A stretch of DNA of 64,000 bases from Synechococcus sp. CC9902 (GCF_000012505.1 NC_007513.1:1860001-1924000), one strand, 5' to 3'; positions 20,525-30,549 are shown, counted from the stretch's first letter. Made by a program: numbers and translations. Notes: a model not told the origin generated them from the letters alone.

Positions 20525-20890
20525 GTGGCACGGATCGCCGGCGTTGACATCCCCCGCGACAAGCGGGTTGAAGTGTCCCTCACATATATCTATGGAATTG
20601 GCCTCACAAGGGCCAAAGCCATCCTGGCCAAAGCGGGGGTTAACCCCGACATTCGGGTCAAGGATCTCGAGGATGGCGACATCCAGAAGCTCCGTGGTGC
20701 CACCGAGGCTTTCACCATCGAAGGTGATTTGCGTCGTCAAGAGGGCATGGCCCTGAAACGACTGCAAGACATCGGCTGTGTGCGAGGCCGTCGTCATCGG
20801 ATGAGTCTCCCGGTCCGCGGTCAGCGCACCCGCACGAACGCCCGTACTCGCCGCGGTGCTCGCAAGACTGTGGCTGGCAAGAAGAAGTAA
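20525..20890 (+). CDS. rpsM: 30S ribosomal protein S13
   Basis: The 121-residue product reads (V)[20 protein letters not shown] from a GTG start at 20525, the exact S13 N-terminus. It has [16 protein letters not shown] and the basic C-terminal tail [15 protein letters not shown]13 lies in the subunit head and bridges to L5. No ATG is available nearby, which supports GTG. Confidence 0.97.
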   Translation: MARIAGVDIPRDKRVEVSLTYIYGIGLTRAKAILAKAGVNPDIRVKDLEDGDIQKLRGATEAFTIEGDLRRQEGMALKRLQDIGCVRGRRHRMSLPVRGQRTRTNARTRRGARKTVAGKKK

Positions 20891-20926
20891 TTCACCTCCG
20901 TCCCTTACCTCGTCTCCTAACGGCCC

Positions 20927-21319
20927 ATGGCCAAAACTGCTAAAAAATCAGGCCCTAAGAAGGCCAAACGCAACGTCCCCAATGGTGTTGCGCATATTCA
21001 AAGCACCTTCAACAACACGATTGTGTCCATCAGCGACACCGCTGGGGAGATCATCGCTTGGTCGTCAGCCGGTGCCAGCGGTTTCAAGGGCGCTCGCAAA
21101 GGAACTCCCTTTGCCGCACAAACAGCTGCTGAAGCTGCTGCCCGCCGTGCCCTTGAACAGGGCATGCGTCAGATTGAAGTCCTGGTTCGTGGACCAGGGT
21201 CTGGCCGTGAAACAGCCATCCGTGCCCTTCAGGTCGCCGGCCTTGAGATCACGTTGATTAGAGACGTCACGCCTCTACCCCATAACGGTTGCCGCCGGCC
21301 TAAGCGCCGCCGCGTCTGA
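20927..21319 (+). CDS. rpsK: 30S ribosomal protein S11
   Basis: The 130-residue protein has the S11 segments [36 protein letters not shown] and [19 protein letters not shown]11 lies on the platform near the E site. It lies between rpsM and rpoA as usual. Confidence 0.98.
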   Translation: MAKTAKKSGPKKAKRNVPNGVAHIQSTFNNTIVSISDTAGEIIAWSSAGASGFKGARKGTPFAAQTAAEAAARRALEQGMRQIEVLVRGPGSGRETAIRALQVAGLEITLIRDVTPLPHNGCRRPKRRRV

Positions 21320-21365
21320 ACCCACCTCGCCTTTCCGGTTCTCGTTCCCTACCTCGCTTCAGACC

Positions 21366-22304
21366 GTGCTGCAGTACCAGATCGATCGCATCGAGCATCA
21401 AATCGCCGAGGATCGCGCCCAAACAGGCGTCTTCCTGATCGGTCCACTCGAGCGTGGCCAAGCCACAACCTTGGGCAATGCTTTGCGCCGTGTCCTGATG
21501 GGCGGCCTTGAAGGCAGCGCCGTCACCGCAATTCGCATTGCCGGCGTTAACCACGAGTACGCCACAGTCCCTGGGGTTCGTGAAGACGTCCTCGACATTC
21601 TGCTGAACTGCAAAGAGCTGTCTGTTAACAGCCGTTCAGCGGAACTCGAGATTGGTCGTCTGGTGGTCGCTGGTCCTGCTGAAGTAAAGGCCAGCGATCT
21701 TCAGTTTTCATCTCAAGTTCAAGTTATCGATGGCAATCGCACCATCGCAACCGTCGCAGACGGACACAGCCTGGAATTGGAAGTTCACGTCGAGCGTGGC
21801 ATCGGCTATCGCCCAGTCGACCGACACAACGAAGACACCAGTGCCATTGATCTTCTACAGATCGATGCGGTGTTTATGCCGGTGAAGCGAGTCAATTTCA
21901 ATATTGATGAAACAGCCGTTGCAGAAGGCGGTTCAGCCCGCGAACGCCTACGGATTGAGATCAGCACCGATGGCTCCATTACTCCTGACGACGCCCTGGC
22001 TCAGACGGCCAATCAACTGCTCGAGCTCTTCCAACCTCTAGCGACCGTCACCCTCGTAGAAGAAGTGGGTGTCGAGCCGGAACCATCTGCAGAGGCACAG
22101 ATTCCTCTCGAGGAATTGAACCTCTCGGTTCGGGCTTACAACTGCCTCAAGCGTGCCCAGGTCAACTCCGTGTCTGACCTCATGGGCTTCAGCTATGAGG
22201 ATCTCCTCGAAATCAAGAACTTCGGTTCTAAATCCGCCGACGAAGTGATCGAAGCCCTCGAGCGCATCGGCATCTCTATCCCCCAAAGCCGCACCTCGGC
22301 ATAA
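21366..22304 (+). CDS. rpoA: RNA polymerase alpha subunit
   Basis: The 312-residue alpha subunit dimerises to start polymerase assembly. The N-domain includes [20 protein letters not shown]; the C-terminal domain ([22 protein letters not shown], here beginning LNLSVRA) binds UP elements and activators. The GTG at 21366 ([12 protein letters not shown]) gives the cyanobacterial N-terminus. It lies between rpsK and rplQ. Confidence 0.98.
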
Positions 22305-22350
22305 TTTGAGCCGCCTGCTCTTCCTTCATTACTTCGATTAAGACAGACCC

Positions 22351-22701
22351 ATGAGACACCAATGCCGAGTACCCCAGCTGGGTCGTCCCGCTGACCAACG
22401 CAAGGCAATGCTTCGCGCCCTGACCACCCAACTCATTCGGGAAGGTCGGGTCACCACCACCAAGGCCCGTGCGAAAGCTCTTCGCGATGAAGCTGAGCGG
22501 ATGATCACTTTGGCCAAGGACGGCAGCTTGGCGTCCCGACGTCGTGCCATTGGCTACATCTACGACAAGCAGCTGGTTCACGCCCTGTTCGACAAAGCTC
22601 CAACCCGTTACGGCGAGCGCAAAGGTGGCTACACCCGAATTACCCGGACAGTTCCCCGCCGTGGCGACAATGCCGAGATGGCCATCATCGAACTGGTATA
22701 G
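22351..22701 (+). CDS. rplQ: 50S ribosomal protein L17
   Basis: The 116-residue product begins [20 protein letters not shown] and contains [18 protein letters not shown], typical of L17. It is the last gene of the alpha-type part of the cluster and precedes truA by 26 bp. Confidence 0.97.
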   Translation: MRHQCRVPQLGRPADQRKAMLRALTTQLIREGRVTTTKARAKALRDEAERMITLAKDGSLASRRRAIGYIYDKQLVHALFDKAPTRYGERKGGYTRITRTVPRRGDNAEMAIIELV

Positions 22702-22727
22702 CCCTGATCCTTGTCAGGGTCTGACTT

Positions 22728-23630
22728 TTGACCGCTGAACCCTCGTCTGCACCCCCTGAGCAGCCAATCCTCCGACGGATTGCCCTCAGCCTGCAGTACG
22801 AGGGTTCAGATTTTTGCGGGTGGCAACGGCAAAACAATGCCAGGAGTGTGCAAGCCGTTCTAGAAACAGCGATTGCTCAACTCGACCCCCTAAGACCAAT
22901 CCAGAGCTTTGCTGCTGGACGAACGGATGCGGGCGTTCATGCTGCAGCCCAAGTGGTGCATTTCGACTGTTCAGGACCCATTCCAGCCGCAAAATGGGCC
23001 CCTGCTCTGAACGGTCGACTACCAGCTTCGATCAGGGTGCGTGAATCTGTTGAGCGACCACGGGATTGGCATGCCTGCTACTCCGCTGTTTACCGGCGTT
23101 ACCGATACATCATTCACAACGGTCGGCGACCCAATTTGTTTCTGACCCCTTGGACTTGGCACCGATACCACCATCGACTCAACGAAGAGAACATGCGGGT
23201 TGCCCTTGAAGGGATGATCGGCCTCCATGATTTTGCGGCCTTTATGCGCGCTGGAAGCCGACGCCCCCACTCACGCACAACCATCCAGGACGTTCTGGTG
23301 GAACGCGAGGGTGACCTCATCCGCGTGGAAATCCAAGCCAGTGGATTTCTATATGGAATGGTGCGGCTCTTGATGGCGCAGCTCGTTGCCGTCGGCGAGC
23401 ATCGCCTCAGCGTGAAGGCCTTTGAGCAACGCTGGAGAGACCGGCGCCGAGACCAAGTGAGGGAAGCCGCGCCTGCTAGAGGACTTTGCCTGTTAAGGGC
23501 AGGGTACGCCGAGCCTATTTTCAGCGAAGCTGGCTGGTACGATTGCCAACCGTGGTTTTCTTTGGCGACGGATGATCCCCCCCCGGATCCTCCTTGTTTT
23601 GCTAAGGACGAGCAACAAGAACTCCAATGA
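22728..23630 (+). CDS. truA: tRNA pseudouridine(38-40) synthase
   Basis: TruA converts uridines 38-40 of the tRNA anticodon arm to pseudouridine. The 300-residue protein has the catalytic motif [13 protein letters not shown] with the essential aspartate, then RYRYIIHN and the [13 protein letters not shown] segment. The frame starts with a TTG at 22728; no ATG or GTG lies before the conserved [12 protein letters not shown], so TTG is likely. The C-terminal 30 residues form a Pro/Asp-rich tail. Confidence 0.95.
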   Translation: MTAEPSSAPPEQPILRRIALSLQYEGSDFCGWQRQNNARSVQAVLETAIAQLDPLRPIQSFAAGRTDAGVHAAAQVVHFDCSGPIPAAKWAPALNGRLPASIRVRESVERPRDWHACYSAVYRRYRYIIHNGRRPNLFLTPWTWHRYHHRLNEENMRVALEGMIGLHDFAAFMRAGSRRPHSRTTIQDVLVEREGDLIRVEIQASGFLYGMVRLLMAQLVAVGEHRLSVKAFEQRWRDRRRDQVREAAPARGLCLLRAGYAEPIFSEAGWYDCQPWFSLATDDPPPDPPCFAKDEQQELQ

Positions 23631-23769
23631 CCATCCCCGCTCCTAGGAGAGGGTGTGTTGGGGAGTAAGCTCGATCTTTGATCCACGGTTTGGTCCAGTC
23701 ATGGACCAAACCATCCTGTACAGCTCCGCCGTCTTCGACGGGGCACCACCGAACCGGCATGCCGGCGAG
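23631..23769 (+). promoter_or_regulatory. Hairpin-rich 5' leader of rplM-rpsI
   Basis: The 139-bp gap holds a perfect hairpin: GGTTTGGTCCA at 23687-23697, loop GTCA, TGGACCAAACC at 23702-23712. Two smaller ones follow, CCGTC-TTC-GACGG near 23729-23741 and the palindrome CCGGCATGCCGG just before the rplM start. CTCCTAGGAG near 23640 is also palindromic. No T-run follows the main stem, so this looks more like a structured leader than a terminator. Autogenous control by L13 is a guess. Confidence 0.45.
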
Positions 23770-24222
23770 ATGAACAAGACCTCCCTTCCTCCAATCGATT
23801 CGATCGACCGCCAGTGGTATGTGGTGGACGCTGAGAATCAGACCCTTGGCCGCCTTGCAACCGAGGTCGCCTCAATTCTGCGCGGCAAAAACAACCCCAA
23901 CTTCACGCCTCATCTCGACACAGGAGATTTCGTGGTGGTGGTGAACGCTGAAAAAATCCAAGTCAGCGGGAAAAAGCCACAGCAGAAGCTTTACCGCCGC
24001 CATTCAGGACGTCCTGGTGGAATGAAGGTTGAAACCTTTGAATCCCTTCAGGAGCGCATCCCAGAACGGATCGTGGAAAAAGCCATTAAGGGCATGCTTC
24101 CCCACAACGCCTTGGGCCGCCAGATGTACCGCAAGCTCAAGGTCTATAAAGGCACCGAGCATCCCCATTCAGCTCAAAAGCCCCAGCCCCTTCAGCTCAA
24201 CCCCTCAGCTACCGCAAAATGA
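23770..24222 (+). CDS. rplM: 50S ribosomal protein L13
   Basis: The 150-residue product starts [20 protein letters not shown], then has [20 protein letters not shown] and [19 protein letters not shown], diagnostic for L13, an early assembly protein. I used the ATG at 23770; the longer frame to 23653 would run through the leader hairpins. The stop overlaps the rpsI start (ATGA). Confidence 0.97.
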   Translation: MNKTSLPPIDSIDRQWYVVDAENQTLGRLATEVASILRGKNNPNFTPHLDTGDFVVVVNAEKIQVSGKKPQQKLYRRHSGRPGGMKVETFESLQERIPERIVEKAIKGMLPHNALGRQMYRKLKVYKGTEHPHSAQKPQPLQLNPSATAK

Positions 24223-24620
24223 GCAGTAATTCCGTCGTCTACTGGGGTACTGGTCGTCGTAAGACTTCAGTTGCTCGCGTACGTCTCGTTCCAGGCAACG
24301 GCACGATCACCATCAATGGTCGCCCGGGAGATAACTATCTCAATTACAACCCGGCTTACATCGCTGCTGTAAAAGCTCCCCTCGAAACCTTGGGACTCAG
24401 CACTGAATACGACGTTCTTGTGAACGTTCACGGTGGCGGTTTAACCGGTCAATCCGGTGCCATTAAGCAAGGTGCAGCTCGGGCTCTGTGTGAATTATCC
24501 GCAGACAACCGCAAACCGCTCAAAACCGAAGGCCACCTAAGCCGCGACCCTCGCGCCAAGGAACGCCGTAAGTACGGTCTGAAGAAAGCCCGTAAGGCCC
24601 CTCAGTTCTCCAAGCGCTGA
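24219..24620 (+). CDS. rpsI: 30S ribosomal protein S9
   Basis: The 133-residue protein has [21 protein letters not shown] and the C-terminal [16 protein letters not shown] tail whose end reaches the P-site tRNA. Its ATG overlaps the rplM stop by four bases, the standard rplM-rpsI pair. Confidence 0.98.
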   Translation: MSSNSVVYWGTGRRKTSVARVRLVPGNGTITINGRPGDNYLNYNPAYIAAVKAPLETLGLSTEYDVLVNVHGGGLTGQSGAIKQGAARALCELSADNRKPLKTEGHLSRDPRAKERRKYGLKKARKAPQFSKR

Positions 24621-24635
24621 TTTTTTTACTTTCCC

Positions 24636-24875
24636 ATGCCTAAGTCCGACATTCATCCCACCTGGTATCCCGATGCCAAGGTGATCTGCAACGGCGAAGT
24701 GGTGATGACCACTGGTGCCACCCAGCCAGAAATTCACGTTGACGTCTGGAGCGGCAACCACCCCTTCTTCACCGGGACCCAAAAAATCCTTGATACCGAA
24801 GGTCGTGTTGATCGCTTCATGAAGAAGTACGGCATGGGCAGCACCAAGGGAAAAGACGACGACGCCTCATCCTGA
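24636..24875 (+). CDS. rpmE: 50S ribosomal protein L31
   Basis: The 79-residue product starts MPKSDIHPTWYPDAKVICNG and has the NHPFFTGTQKILDTEGRVDRF signature. The CxxC zinc pair of some L31 proteins is absent, so this is the cysteine-poor (zinc-independent) form typical of cyanobacteria. It ends 15 bp before prfA. Confidence 0.97.
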   Translation: MPKSDIHPTWYPDAKVICNGEVVMTTGATQPEIHVDVWSGNHPFFTGTQKILDTEGRVDRFMKKYGMGSTKGKDDDASS

Positions 24876-24890
24876 ACCTGAGGCGGGGCC

Positions 24891-25988
24891 ATGGATGCCT
24901 CAACTCTGACCAGCCGATTACAGACGGCTACAGCCAGCTTCCGCAGCCTCGAGCGGCAGCTGGCAGATCCTGATGTCGCCAATGATCCCAAGCGACTTGA
25001 AACGATTGCTCGAGAGCGATCGAGGCTCGAGCCGCTTGTGCTCGATTTTGAGGCGCTCCAAAAATTAGAACAGGAGCAGGCCGATGCCCGGGAGCTTCTA
25101 AGGGAGAGTCGGAGCGACGCAGCAATGCAAGAACTCGCCCAAGACGAGCTCAGCGAGCTAGAGGCTCAACACACCGCATTGCTCCAACGCCTCACCCTGG
25201 CGCTGCTTCCCCGAGATCCGCGTGACGATCGAAGTGTGATGTTGGAAATTCGTGCTGGGGCGGGGGGCGATGAAGCCTGTATTTGGGCTGGAGATCTAGC
25301 CCGCATGTATGAGCGGTATGGCCAAAAACTTGGATGGTCAGTGCAACAGCTGAGCTGTACTGAAGCTGATCTCGGCGGTTATCGAGAACTGATCGTTTCT
25401 GTGAAAGGCACCAGCGTCTTCAGTCAACTGAAGTTCGAAGCCGGGGTTCATCGTGTGCAACGCGTGCCGGCAACGGAATCACAAGGTCGGGTTCACACGT
25501 CCACAGCAACGGTGGCCGTCATGCCAGAAGCCGATGCCGTTGAAGTGGAATTAGACCCCAAGGATCTCGAGATCAGTACCGCACGATCCGGCGGAGCCGG
25601 CGGACAGAACGTCAACAAAGTGGAAACAGCAGTGGATCTCCTGCATAAACCCACAGGTATTCGCGTGTTCTGTACACAGCAGCGCTCTCAGTTACAGAAC
25701 AGAGAACGTGCCTTGGAAATTCTTCGCGCCAAGTTGCTCGAACGGGAACTGGCGGCGGCGGCTGAACGCGAAAGCAGTCATCGGCGATCCCAGGTGGGTA
25801 GTGGCGATCGCTCTGAAAAAATTCGCACCTACAACTACAAAGACAACCGGACAACCGATCACCGACTAGGGCGTAATTTCTCGCTTGAACCAGTCCTTCA
25901 AGGGCAACTTGAGGATCTCATCGGAGCCTGCATCGCCGAAGAGCAACGCCAAAAACTTGAAGCACTCAGCGAAGAAACAGACGACTGA
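24891..25988 (+). CDS. prfA: Peptide chain release factor 1
   Basis: RF1 reads UAA and UAG and hydrolyses peptidyl-tRNA. The 365-residue protein contains the GGQ catalytic motif in [16 protein letters not shown] and the stop-codon anticodon-like region [13 protein letters not shown] (PAT tripeptide, diagnostic of RF1 rather than RF2). It is the last gene of the cluster and converges with the HNH gene 5 bp away. Confidence 0.97.
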   Translation: MDASTLTSRLQTATASFRSLERQLADPDVANDPKRLETIARERSRLEPLVLDFEALQKLEQEQADARELLRESRSDAAMQELAQDELSELEAQHTALLQRLTLALLPRDPRDDRSVMLEIRAGAGGDEACIWAGDLARMYERYGQKLGWSVQQLSCTEADLGGYRELIVSVKGTSVFSQLKFEAGVHRVQRVPATESQGRVHTSTATVAVMPEADAVEVELDPKDLEISTARSGGAGGQNVNKVETAVDLLHKPTGIRVFCTQQRSQLQNRERALEILRAKLLERELAAAAERESSHRRSQVGSGDRSEKIRTYNYKDNRTTDHRLGRNFSLEPVLQGQLEDLIGACIAEEQRQKLEALSEETDD

Positions 25989-25993
25989 GTTAA

Positions 25994-26494
25994 TTAGGCC
26001 CCAATGACATATTTGGCCCACTCGCCGTGATGTCCGGCATGTATTTGGCGTGTCGCTTCAAAACTCAGGCTGCTCAATGGACGACGGGGCACACGCTTCA
26101 AGGGCATCTCAGCCTCCCCAGGCGTGCGATTTCCCTTGCGGACGTTGCAACTGAGACATGCCGTTGTGATGTTGTCCCAGTCATCGGGGCCCCCTCGACT
26201 CCGCGGAATCACATGGTCGATCGACAGCGGCTCACCTGAACAGCCGCAGTACTGACAACTGTGGTTATCGCGATAGAACACATTGCGACGGGTCAGAGGA
26301 ACCTGTCGGAAAGGAACCCGGACGTATTGACGCAATCGAATCACCGTAGGGAGGTGCGTACCCCTTCGAATTTCGCGACTTTCATCCTGTTCGAGACTCT
26401 CCGCTTTTCCCTTCAGCATCATCACCATGGCTCTCCGCCAGGTCGTGATGTTGAGCGGCTCGTAGGACGCATTGAGAACGAGAACCTGGCCCAT
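25994..26494 (-). CDS. HNH endonuclease family protein
   Basis: The 166-residue product has a zinc-binding HNH domain: CQYCG, then SIDHVIPRSRGG with the catalytic histidine, WDNITTACLSCN with the second cysteine pair, and RKGNRTPGEA. The N-terminus, MGQVLVLNASYEPLNITTWRRA, is characteristic of a chromosomally conserved cyanobacterial HNH family of unknown role. The ATG at 26494 matches that start; the longer frame to 26578 overlaps the alr promoter region. It is divergent from alr with 72 bp between starts. Confidence 0.9.
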   Translation of the reverse strand: MGQVLVLNASYEPLNITTWRRAMVMMLKGKAESLEQDESREIRRGTHLPTVIRLRQYVRVPFRQVPLTRRNVFYRDNHSCQYCGCSGEPLSIDHVIPRSRGGPDDWDNITTACLSCNVRKGNRTPGEAEMPLKRVPRRPLSSLSFEATRQIHAGHHGEWAKYVIGA

Positions 26495-26566
26495 GCCAGC
26501 TCCCTGAATAAACGTCATGCTATTGGGCACACCACGTTTGTCTCGGTAGCCCCGAGCACAGTTGTC

Positions 26567-27694
26567 ATGTCGGATCAAAATCCACGCCAGCGTGCCTGGG
26601 TGGAGGTATCACCGGCAGCGATTAAGGCCAATGCGAGCGCGTTGTGCCAGCACTTGACCCCGGGTACTGAACTCATGGCCGTGGTGAAGGCCGACGGCTA
26701 CGGCCATGGGGCTGTCTCCGTGGCCAACGCAGCCCTTGATGGAGGAGCTGCCAGTCTTGGCGTCGCCACGCTGCAGGAAGGATTAGAGCTCAGACGTGCA
26801 GGCCTCAAAGCCCCAATCCTTCTCCTCAGCAATCTCTGCGACCCCGAAGACTTGCGGACCTGCCTGGAGTGGCAGCTCATGCCAACCCTCAGCAGCCTTG
26901 CTGACGCCAAGCTTTGCCATGCCCTGGCAGAAGACAGCGGTCGACGCTTCAAGGTTCAGCTCAAAATTGACACGGGCATGAGCAGGCTTGGGTGCGCACT
27001 CGACGATGGTGCAGAAACCACTCAAGCCATCCAACACCTCAAAAACTTAGAGCTGAAGGGGATTTACAGCCATCTGGCCTGCGCAGATGATCGCAGTACC
27101 ACCGTGACGCAACAGCAGCGGCAACGCTTCCAGTCCGTGATCGAGACCCTCCCCCAAAGAGGCGTTGGGCTCTGCCGTCATCTCGCCAACTCGGCGGGAA
27201 CCTTGTTGGAACCGAACTTGCATTACGACCTAGTAAGGGTGGGACTGGCCCTGTACGGCCATGCACCCGCCGATCATTTGAGGGATATCGTGCCCTTGCG
27301 ATCCGCACTATCGGTGCGCGCCAAGGTGACTCTGATCCGCGAGATCAAAGCCGGTACTGGCGTGAGCTACGGGCATCAGTACATCAGCCCCAATGCCAGA
27401 CGCCTTGCTGTCGTCGCCATCGGCTATGCCGACGGTGTTTTGCGATCCCTCAGTGGGCAGATCGATGTGCTCCATCGAGACAAACGGCTCCCACAAGTGG
27501 GCGCGATCACCATGGATCAGCTCTTGATCGATGCAACCGACGCAACCGACCTTCATCCCGGCAGCATCGTGACCCTTCTGGGACGAGATCAAAGCGTTGA
27601 AATCACCCCGCAGAGCTGGAGTGACCGCTGCCAGTCGATCCCTTGGGAAATTCTCTGCGGGTTCAAACATCGGCTGCCCCGCGTTGAGGTCTGA
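26567..27694 (+). CDS. alr: Alanine racemase
   Basis: Alr makes D-alanine for peptidoglycan with pyridoxal phosphate. The 375-residue protein has the PLP lysine in AVVKADGYGHG (Lys41), SRLGC, and the catalytic tyrosine in GVSYGHQY. The ATG at 26567 (MSDQNPRQRAWVEVSPAAI) gives the normal length; the frame stays open upstream to 26261 but that part overlaps the divergent HNH gene. Confidence 0.97.
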   Translation: MSDQNPRQRAWVEVSPAAIKANASALCQHLTPGTELMAVVKADGYGHGAVSVANAALDGGAASLGVATLQEGLELRRAGLKAPILLLSNLCDPEDLRTCLEWQLMPTLSSLADAKLCHALAEDSGRRFKVQLKIDTGMSRLGCALDDGAETTQAIQHLKNLELKGIYSHLACADDRSTTVTQQQRQRFQSVIETLPQRGVGLCRHLANSAGTLLEPNLHYDLVRVGLALYGHAPADHLRDIVPLRSALSVRAKVTLIREIKAGTGVSYGHQYISPNARRLAVVAIGYADGVLRSLSGQIDVLHRDKRLPQVGAITMDQLLIDATDATDLHPGSIVTLLGRDQSVEITPQSWSDRCQSIPWEILCGFKHRLPRVEV

Positions 27695-27732
27695 CCAATT
27701 GCCCAGCACTTGATAGGATCAACCTGCCCCCT

Positions 27733-27821
27733 GGAGAGGTGGCTGAGTGGTTGAAAGCGGCTCCCTGCTAAGGAGTTACAGGCGGCAACGCTTGTCGAGG
27801 GTTCGAATCCCTCCCTCTCCG
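27733..27821 (+). tRNA. trnS: tRNA-Ser (GCU)
   Basis: The 89-nt cloverleaf has acceptor GGAGAGG/CCTCTCC, discriminator G, anticodon stem CTCC/GGAG with loop CTGCTAA (anticodon GCT), a long variable arm as expected for serine, and T-loop GGTTCGAATCC. No CCA is encoded. It follows alr by 38 bp. Confidence 0.96.
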
Positions 27822-27875
27822 TTCCAAGAGTGATTCAAGAGGTCTAAGGACCTCCCAAGTCCTCACGCCAGTCCT

Positions 27876-28769
27876 TCAGCCCGCAAAAGCAGACAAGGCC
27901 CTCGCCAGTGCTGGGAGTAGCTGCTCGTCTTTGGCATGGTCTGGCCCTGAACTGAACGCCACAAGCAACATCGGTGGTTGATCCGGCAGCTGCCACCAGG
28001 CCGCATCGTGGCGAGCTTGACTCATCCAACCCGCCTTACTCCAGAGCGTCACTCCCTCAGGAAGGCCTTCACCCAAAAATCCATCCACCTGATTCTCCGG
28101 ATCAGCACGACGCTGATCCGGATCGAGGGAGCGCTGCAACAAAGCACGCAGGCGACGGCACGCAGGGGGAGACACCACTGCTCCTGTCATGACCGCCTCC
28201 AGCATGCGAGCAGTTCCCGCAGTCGTCAGGGCATTGCGATTGGCGTTGTCGTTTCCATAGAACGCTTTTTCGCGTCCAAAGGGCCCATCGCCCCAGGTTT
28301 TCTGGCAACAGTTCACCAGTTCCAGCTCAGGCCACACGAGAGTGTCTAGCCATTCATTCACCAAATGCCGCTGTCTCTGCCACATCAGCCAATGCTCCCC
28401 ATGGAGCATTGGCCCACTGGTGGTGCCAGTAAGTAAATCCAAGACCAAGCCAGTGGCATCGTTACTGGAATCAGCGATCATTTCCCGCAGGGCCCGTTCC
28501 AATTCATCGCTATCGGGGATGAGATCGCGCTGCAACCATTGCTCCGCCGCGACGGCGTAAAACAACTTCACCACGCTGGCGGGATAGATGGGCTTCTGAT
28601 GATTCCAAGACACACCCATTCCATCACCGGCCTCTGGATTCGCATCCGAGTAACGAATCCAGGTCAAACCCAAGCTGTTGCGGAGTCCTGGGCGACCTTC
28701 CGCGTCCAGTTCATCCAGCACGGATTCCAGGCATAAAGCCATGGCGGGATCGAAACGGTAGAACGCCAT
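27876..28769 (-). CDS. Beta-lactamase-fold serine hydrolase (class A-like)
   Basis: The 297-residue protein has the penicillin-binding/beta-lactamase motifs: SxxK in YPASVVKLF, an SxN-like SSNDATG, and a KTG-like SKAG in LWSKAGWMS. No signal peptide is evident from the chosen start (MAFYRFDPAMALC), which is unusual for a periplasmic enzyme; the longer frame to 28898 adds no obvious signal either. Activity could be as a peptidase or esterase rather than lactamase. It is divergent from an NlpC/P60 peptidase gene, suggesting a cell-wall theme (inference). Confidence 0.75.
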   Translation of the reverse strand: MAFYRFDPAMALCLESVLDELDAEGRPGLRNSLGLTWIRYSDANPEAGDGMGVSWNHQKPIYPASVVKLFYAVAAEQWLQRDLIPDSDELERALREMIADSSNDATGLVLDLLTGTTSGPMLHGEHWLMWQRQRHLVNEWLDTLVWPELELVNCCQKTWGDGPFGREKAFYGNDNANRNALTTAGTARMLEAVMTGAVVSPPACRRLRALLQRSLDPDQRRADPENQVDGFLGEGLPEGVTLWSKAGWMSQARHDAAWWQLPDQPPMLLVAFSSGPDHAKDEQLLPALARALSAFAG

Positions 28770-28786
28770 AGCAAGAGCAACTGGCC

Positions 28787-29515
28787 ATGGCGACGTTAGG
28801 CACTCTTTTGGCTCCGGACTTGCTGGCGACACAGAGCTGTTGGCGCCTGCGATCAAACGTGAATGGTTATTCCCGTGCCACCGGCCATGGATTAACAACC
28901 CAGGCCAATCAAGGCAGGAGCTTTCGCATCCTCAAGGTTGTGGGTTCACGGCTTCAGGTGATGCTTCTCGACGATGGATACCAGTGCTGGATTGATCAGG
29001 ATGCCGTCATCGGCAAGGCAGAGCTGCGAGGAGCGTGGAAACCGAGGCTGCTGACAGCAGCCGAGATTGAACGACGCATTCCAAACGTCTTGGCCTGGAG
29101 CGAGCGCGTCGAACAACAGCCCAATTCCTATCTATGGGGTGGCACAACAGAGCCAGACATGGACTGTTCAGGACTGATGCAAATGGCTTTTGCGAGCCAA
29201 AACATCTGGATTCCACGCGACGCCTATCAACAAGAGCAGTTCTGCCAGCCCATTGCCGTGACGCCTGGAGCATGCCACTTGCTTCGACCGGGAGATCTCA
29301 TTTTTTTCGGTAGCCGTCAGCGATGCACCCATGTGGGGCTCCATCTCGGCAATGGCCGCTACCGCCATAGCTCTGGGGAAGAGCATGGCCGCAATGGCAT
29401 AGGTATCGACAGCCTTCAACCCCAGGACAACCACCCAGTGGCATGCCACTACAGAGCCGAACTTCGGGGTGCTGGACGGGTTGTGCGCTGCCATGACGGC
29501 CAAGCTTTGGCTTAA
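28787..29515 (+). CDS. NlpC/P60 family peptidase with SH3-like N-domain
   Basis: The 242-residue product resembles cyanobacterial gamma-D-glutamyl-diamino-acid endopeptidases, which trim peptidoglycan peptides. The C-terminal domain has the catalytic Cys in DCSGLMQMAF, a RPGDLIFFG turn and the catalytic His in HVGLHLGNGRY. The first about 80 residues look like SH3b domains (WRLRSNVNGYSRATGHGLTTQA). There is no clear signal peptide. Only 17 bp separate its start from that of the divergent beta-lactamase-fold gene, so one start may lie further downstream. Confidence 0.82.
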   Translation: MATLGTLLAPDLLATQSCWRLRSNVNGYSRATGHGLTTQANQGRSFRILKVVGSRLQVMLLDDGYQCWIDQDAVIGKAELRGAWKPRLLTAAEIERRIPNVLAWSERVEQQPNSYLWGGTTEPDMDCSGLMQMAFASQNIWIPRDAYQQEQFCQPIAVTPGACHLLRPGDLIFFGSRQRCTHVGLHLGNGRYRHSSGEEHGRNGIGIDSLQPQDNHPVACHYRAELRGAGRVVRCHDGQALA

Positions 29516-29586
29516 AACCACCACGGATCCCCACAAAATCCAAGGAAGTCGCCGATTAAGTTGAAATCTCCAGCAAGGAAACCGGC

Positions 29587-30549
29587 ATGAGTGCACCCCT
29601 AGACCTATCGGTGGTGGTGCCCCTCTACAACGAAGAGGAAAGCCTGCCTCACCTCGTAGAGCAACTGCTGGCGGCGCTCCGTCCAAGCGGCGAACGCTTC
29701 GAACTTGTCCTGGTGAATGACGGCTCCAGTGACCGAACTGCCGAGGTGCTCGAGCGCTTAAGCCGAGACATCCCTGAGCTCGTCGGGGTGCTGCTTCGTA
29801 AAAACTACGGACAAACCGCTGCCATGGCCGCTGGCTTTGATGTGGCTCAGGGCGAAGTGATCGTGAGCCTGGACGGCGACCTTCAGAACGATCCAGCCGA
29901 CATCCCGATGCTGCTGGCCAAACTGCGTGAGGGATACGACCTCGTCAGCGGTTGGAGGCACCAACGCCAGGATGCTGCACTGCAACGCAAGCTTCCCTCC
30001 AAGATCGCCAACCGTCTGATCGGTCGTGTGACGGGGGTCCGCCTTCACGACTACGGCTGTTCACTCAAGGCCTACAAACGTGACGTGCTCTCCGACATGC
30101 GTCTCTACGGAGAACTGCACAGATTTTTGCCAGCCCTGGCCTTCATCGAGGGTGCTCGCATCACGGAAGTGAAGGTGAACCACCGGGCCCGTCAGTTCGG
30201 CAGCAGCAAGTACGGCATCGACCGCACCTTCCGCGTGCTGATGGACCTGCTCACGGTGTGGTTCATGAAGCGTTTCCTAACCCGACCGATGTACGTCTTT
30301 GGTTTCGGTGGGCTCATTGCCATCCTTTTGAGCCTCGTGGCCAGCAGCTACCTCCTGGCGGTGAAACTCATGGGGGGTGATATCGCGAACCGGCCTTTAC
30401 TCACTCTTGCTGTGGTTCTTGGGCTGGCGGGGATCCAACTGTTCTGCTTTGGGCTCCTTGGCGAACTACAAATCAGGACGTATCACGAAAGTCAGGATCG
30501 ACCGATCTATCGCATCCGTGAAACGTTGCGAGGCGGACGAGATGCCTGA
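29587..30549 (+). CDS. Family 2 glycosyltransferase (dolichol-phosphate-mannose-synthase-like)
   Basis: The 320-residue protein has a GT-A domain: VVVPLYNEEESLP, LVNDGSSDRTAE, SLDGDLQNDP (DxD metal site) and a YGCSLKAYKRDV acceptor region. Two hydrophobic segments follow (YVFGFGGLIAILLSLVASSY and PLLTLAVVLGLAGIQLFCFG), as in GtrB/Dpm1-type enzymes that charge polyprenyl phosphate with a sugar. The exact sugar is unknown. The 3' end overlaps the convergent HEAT-repeat gene by 43 bp. Confidence 0.88.
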   Translation: MSAPLDLSVVVPLYNEEESLPHLVEQLLAALRPSGERFELVLVNDGSSDRTAEVLERLSRDIPELVGVLLRKNYGQTAAMAAGFDVAQGEVIVSLDGDLQNDPADIPMLLAKLREGYDLVSGWRHQRQDAALQRKLPSKIANRLIGRVTGVRLHDYGCSLKAYKRDVLSDMRLYGELHRFLPALAFIEGARITEVKVNHRARQFGSSKYGIDRTFRVLMDLLTVWFMKRFLTRPMYVFGFGGLIAILLSLVASSYLLAVKLMGGDIANRPLLTLAVVLGLAGIQLFCFGLLGELQIRTYHESQDRPIYRIRETLRGGRDA

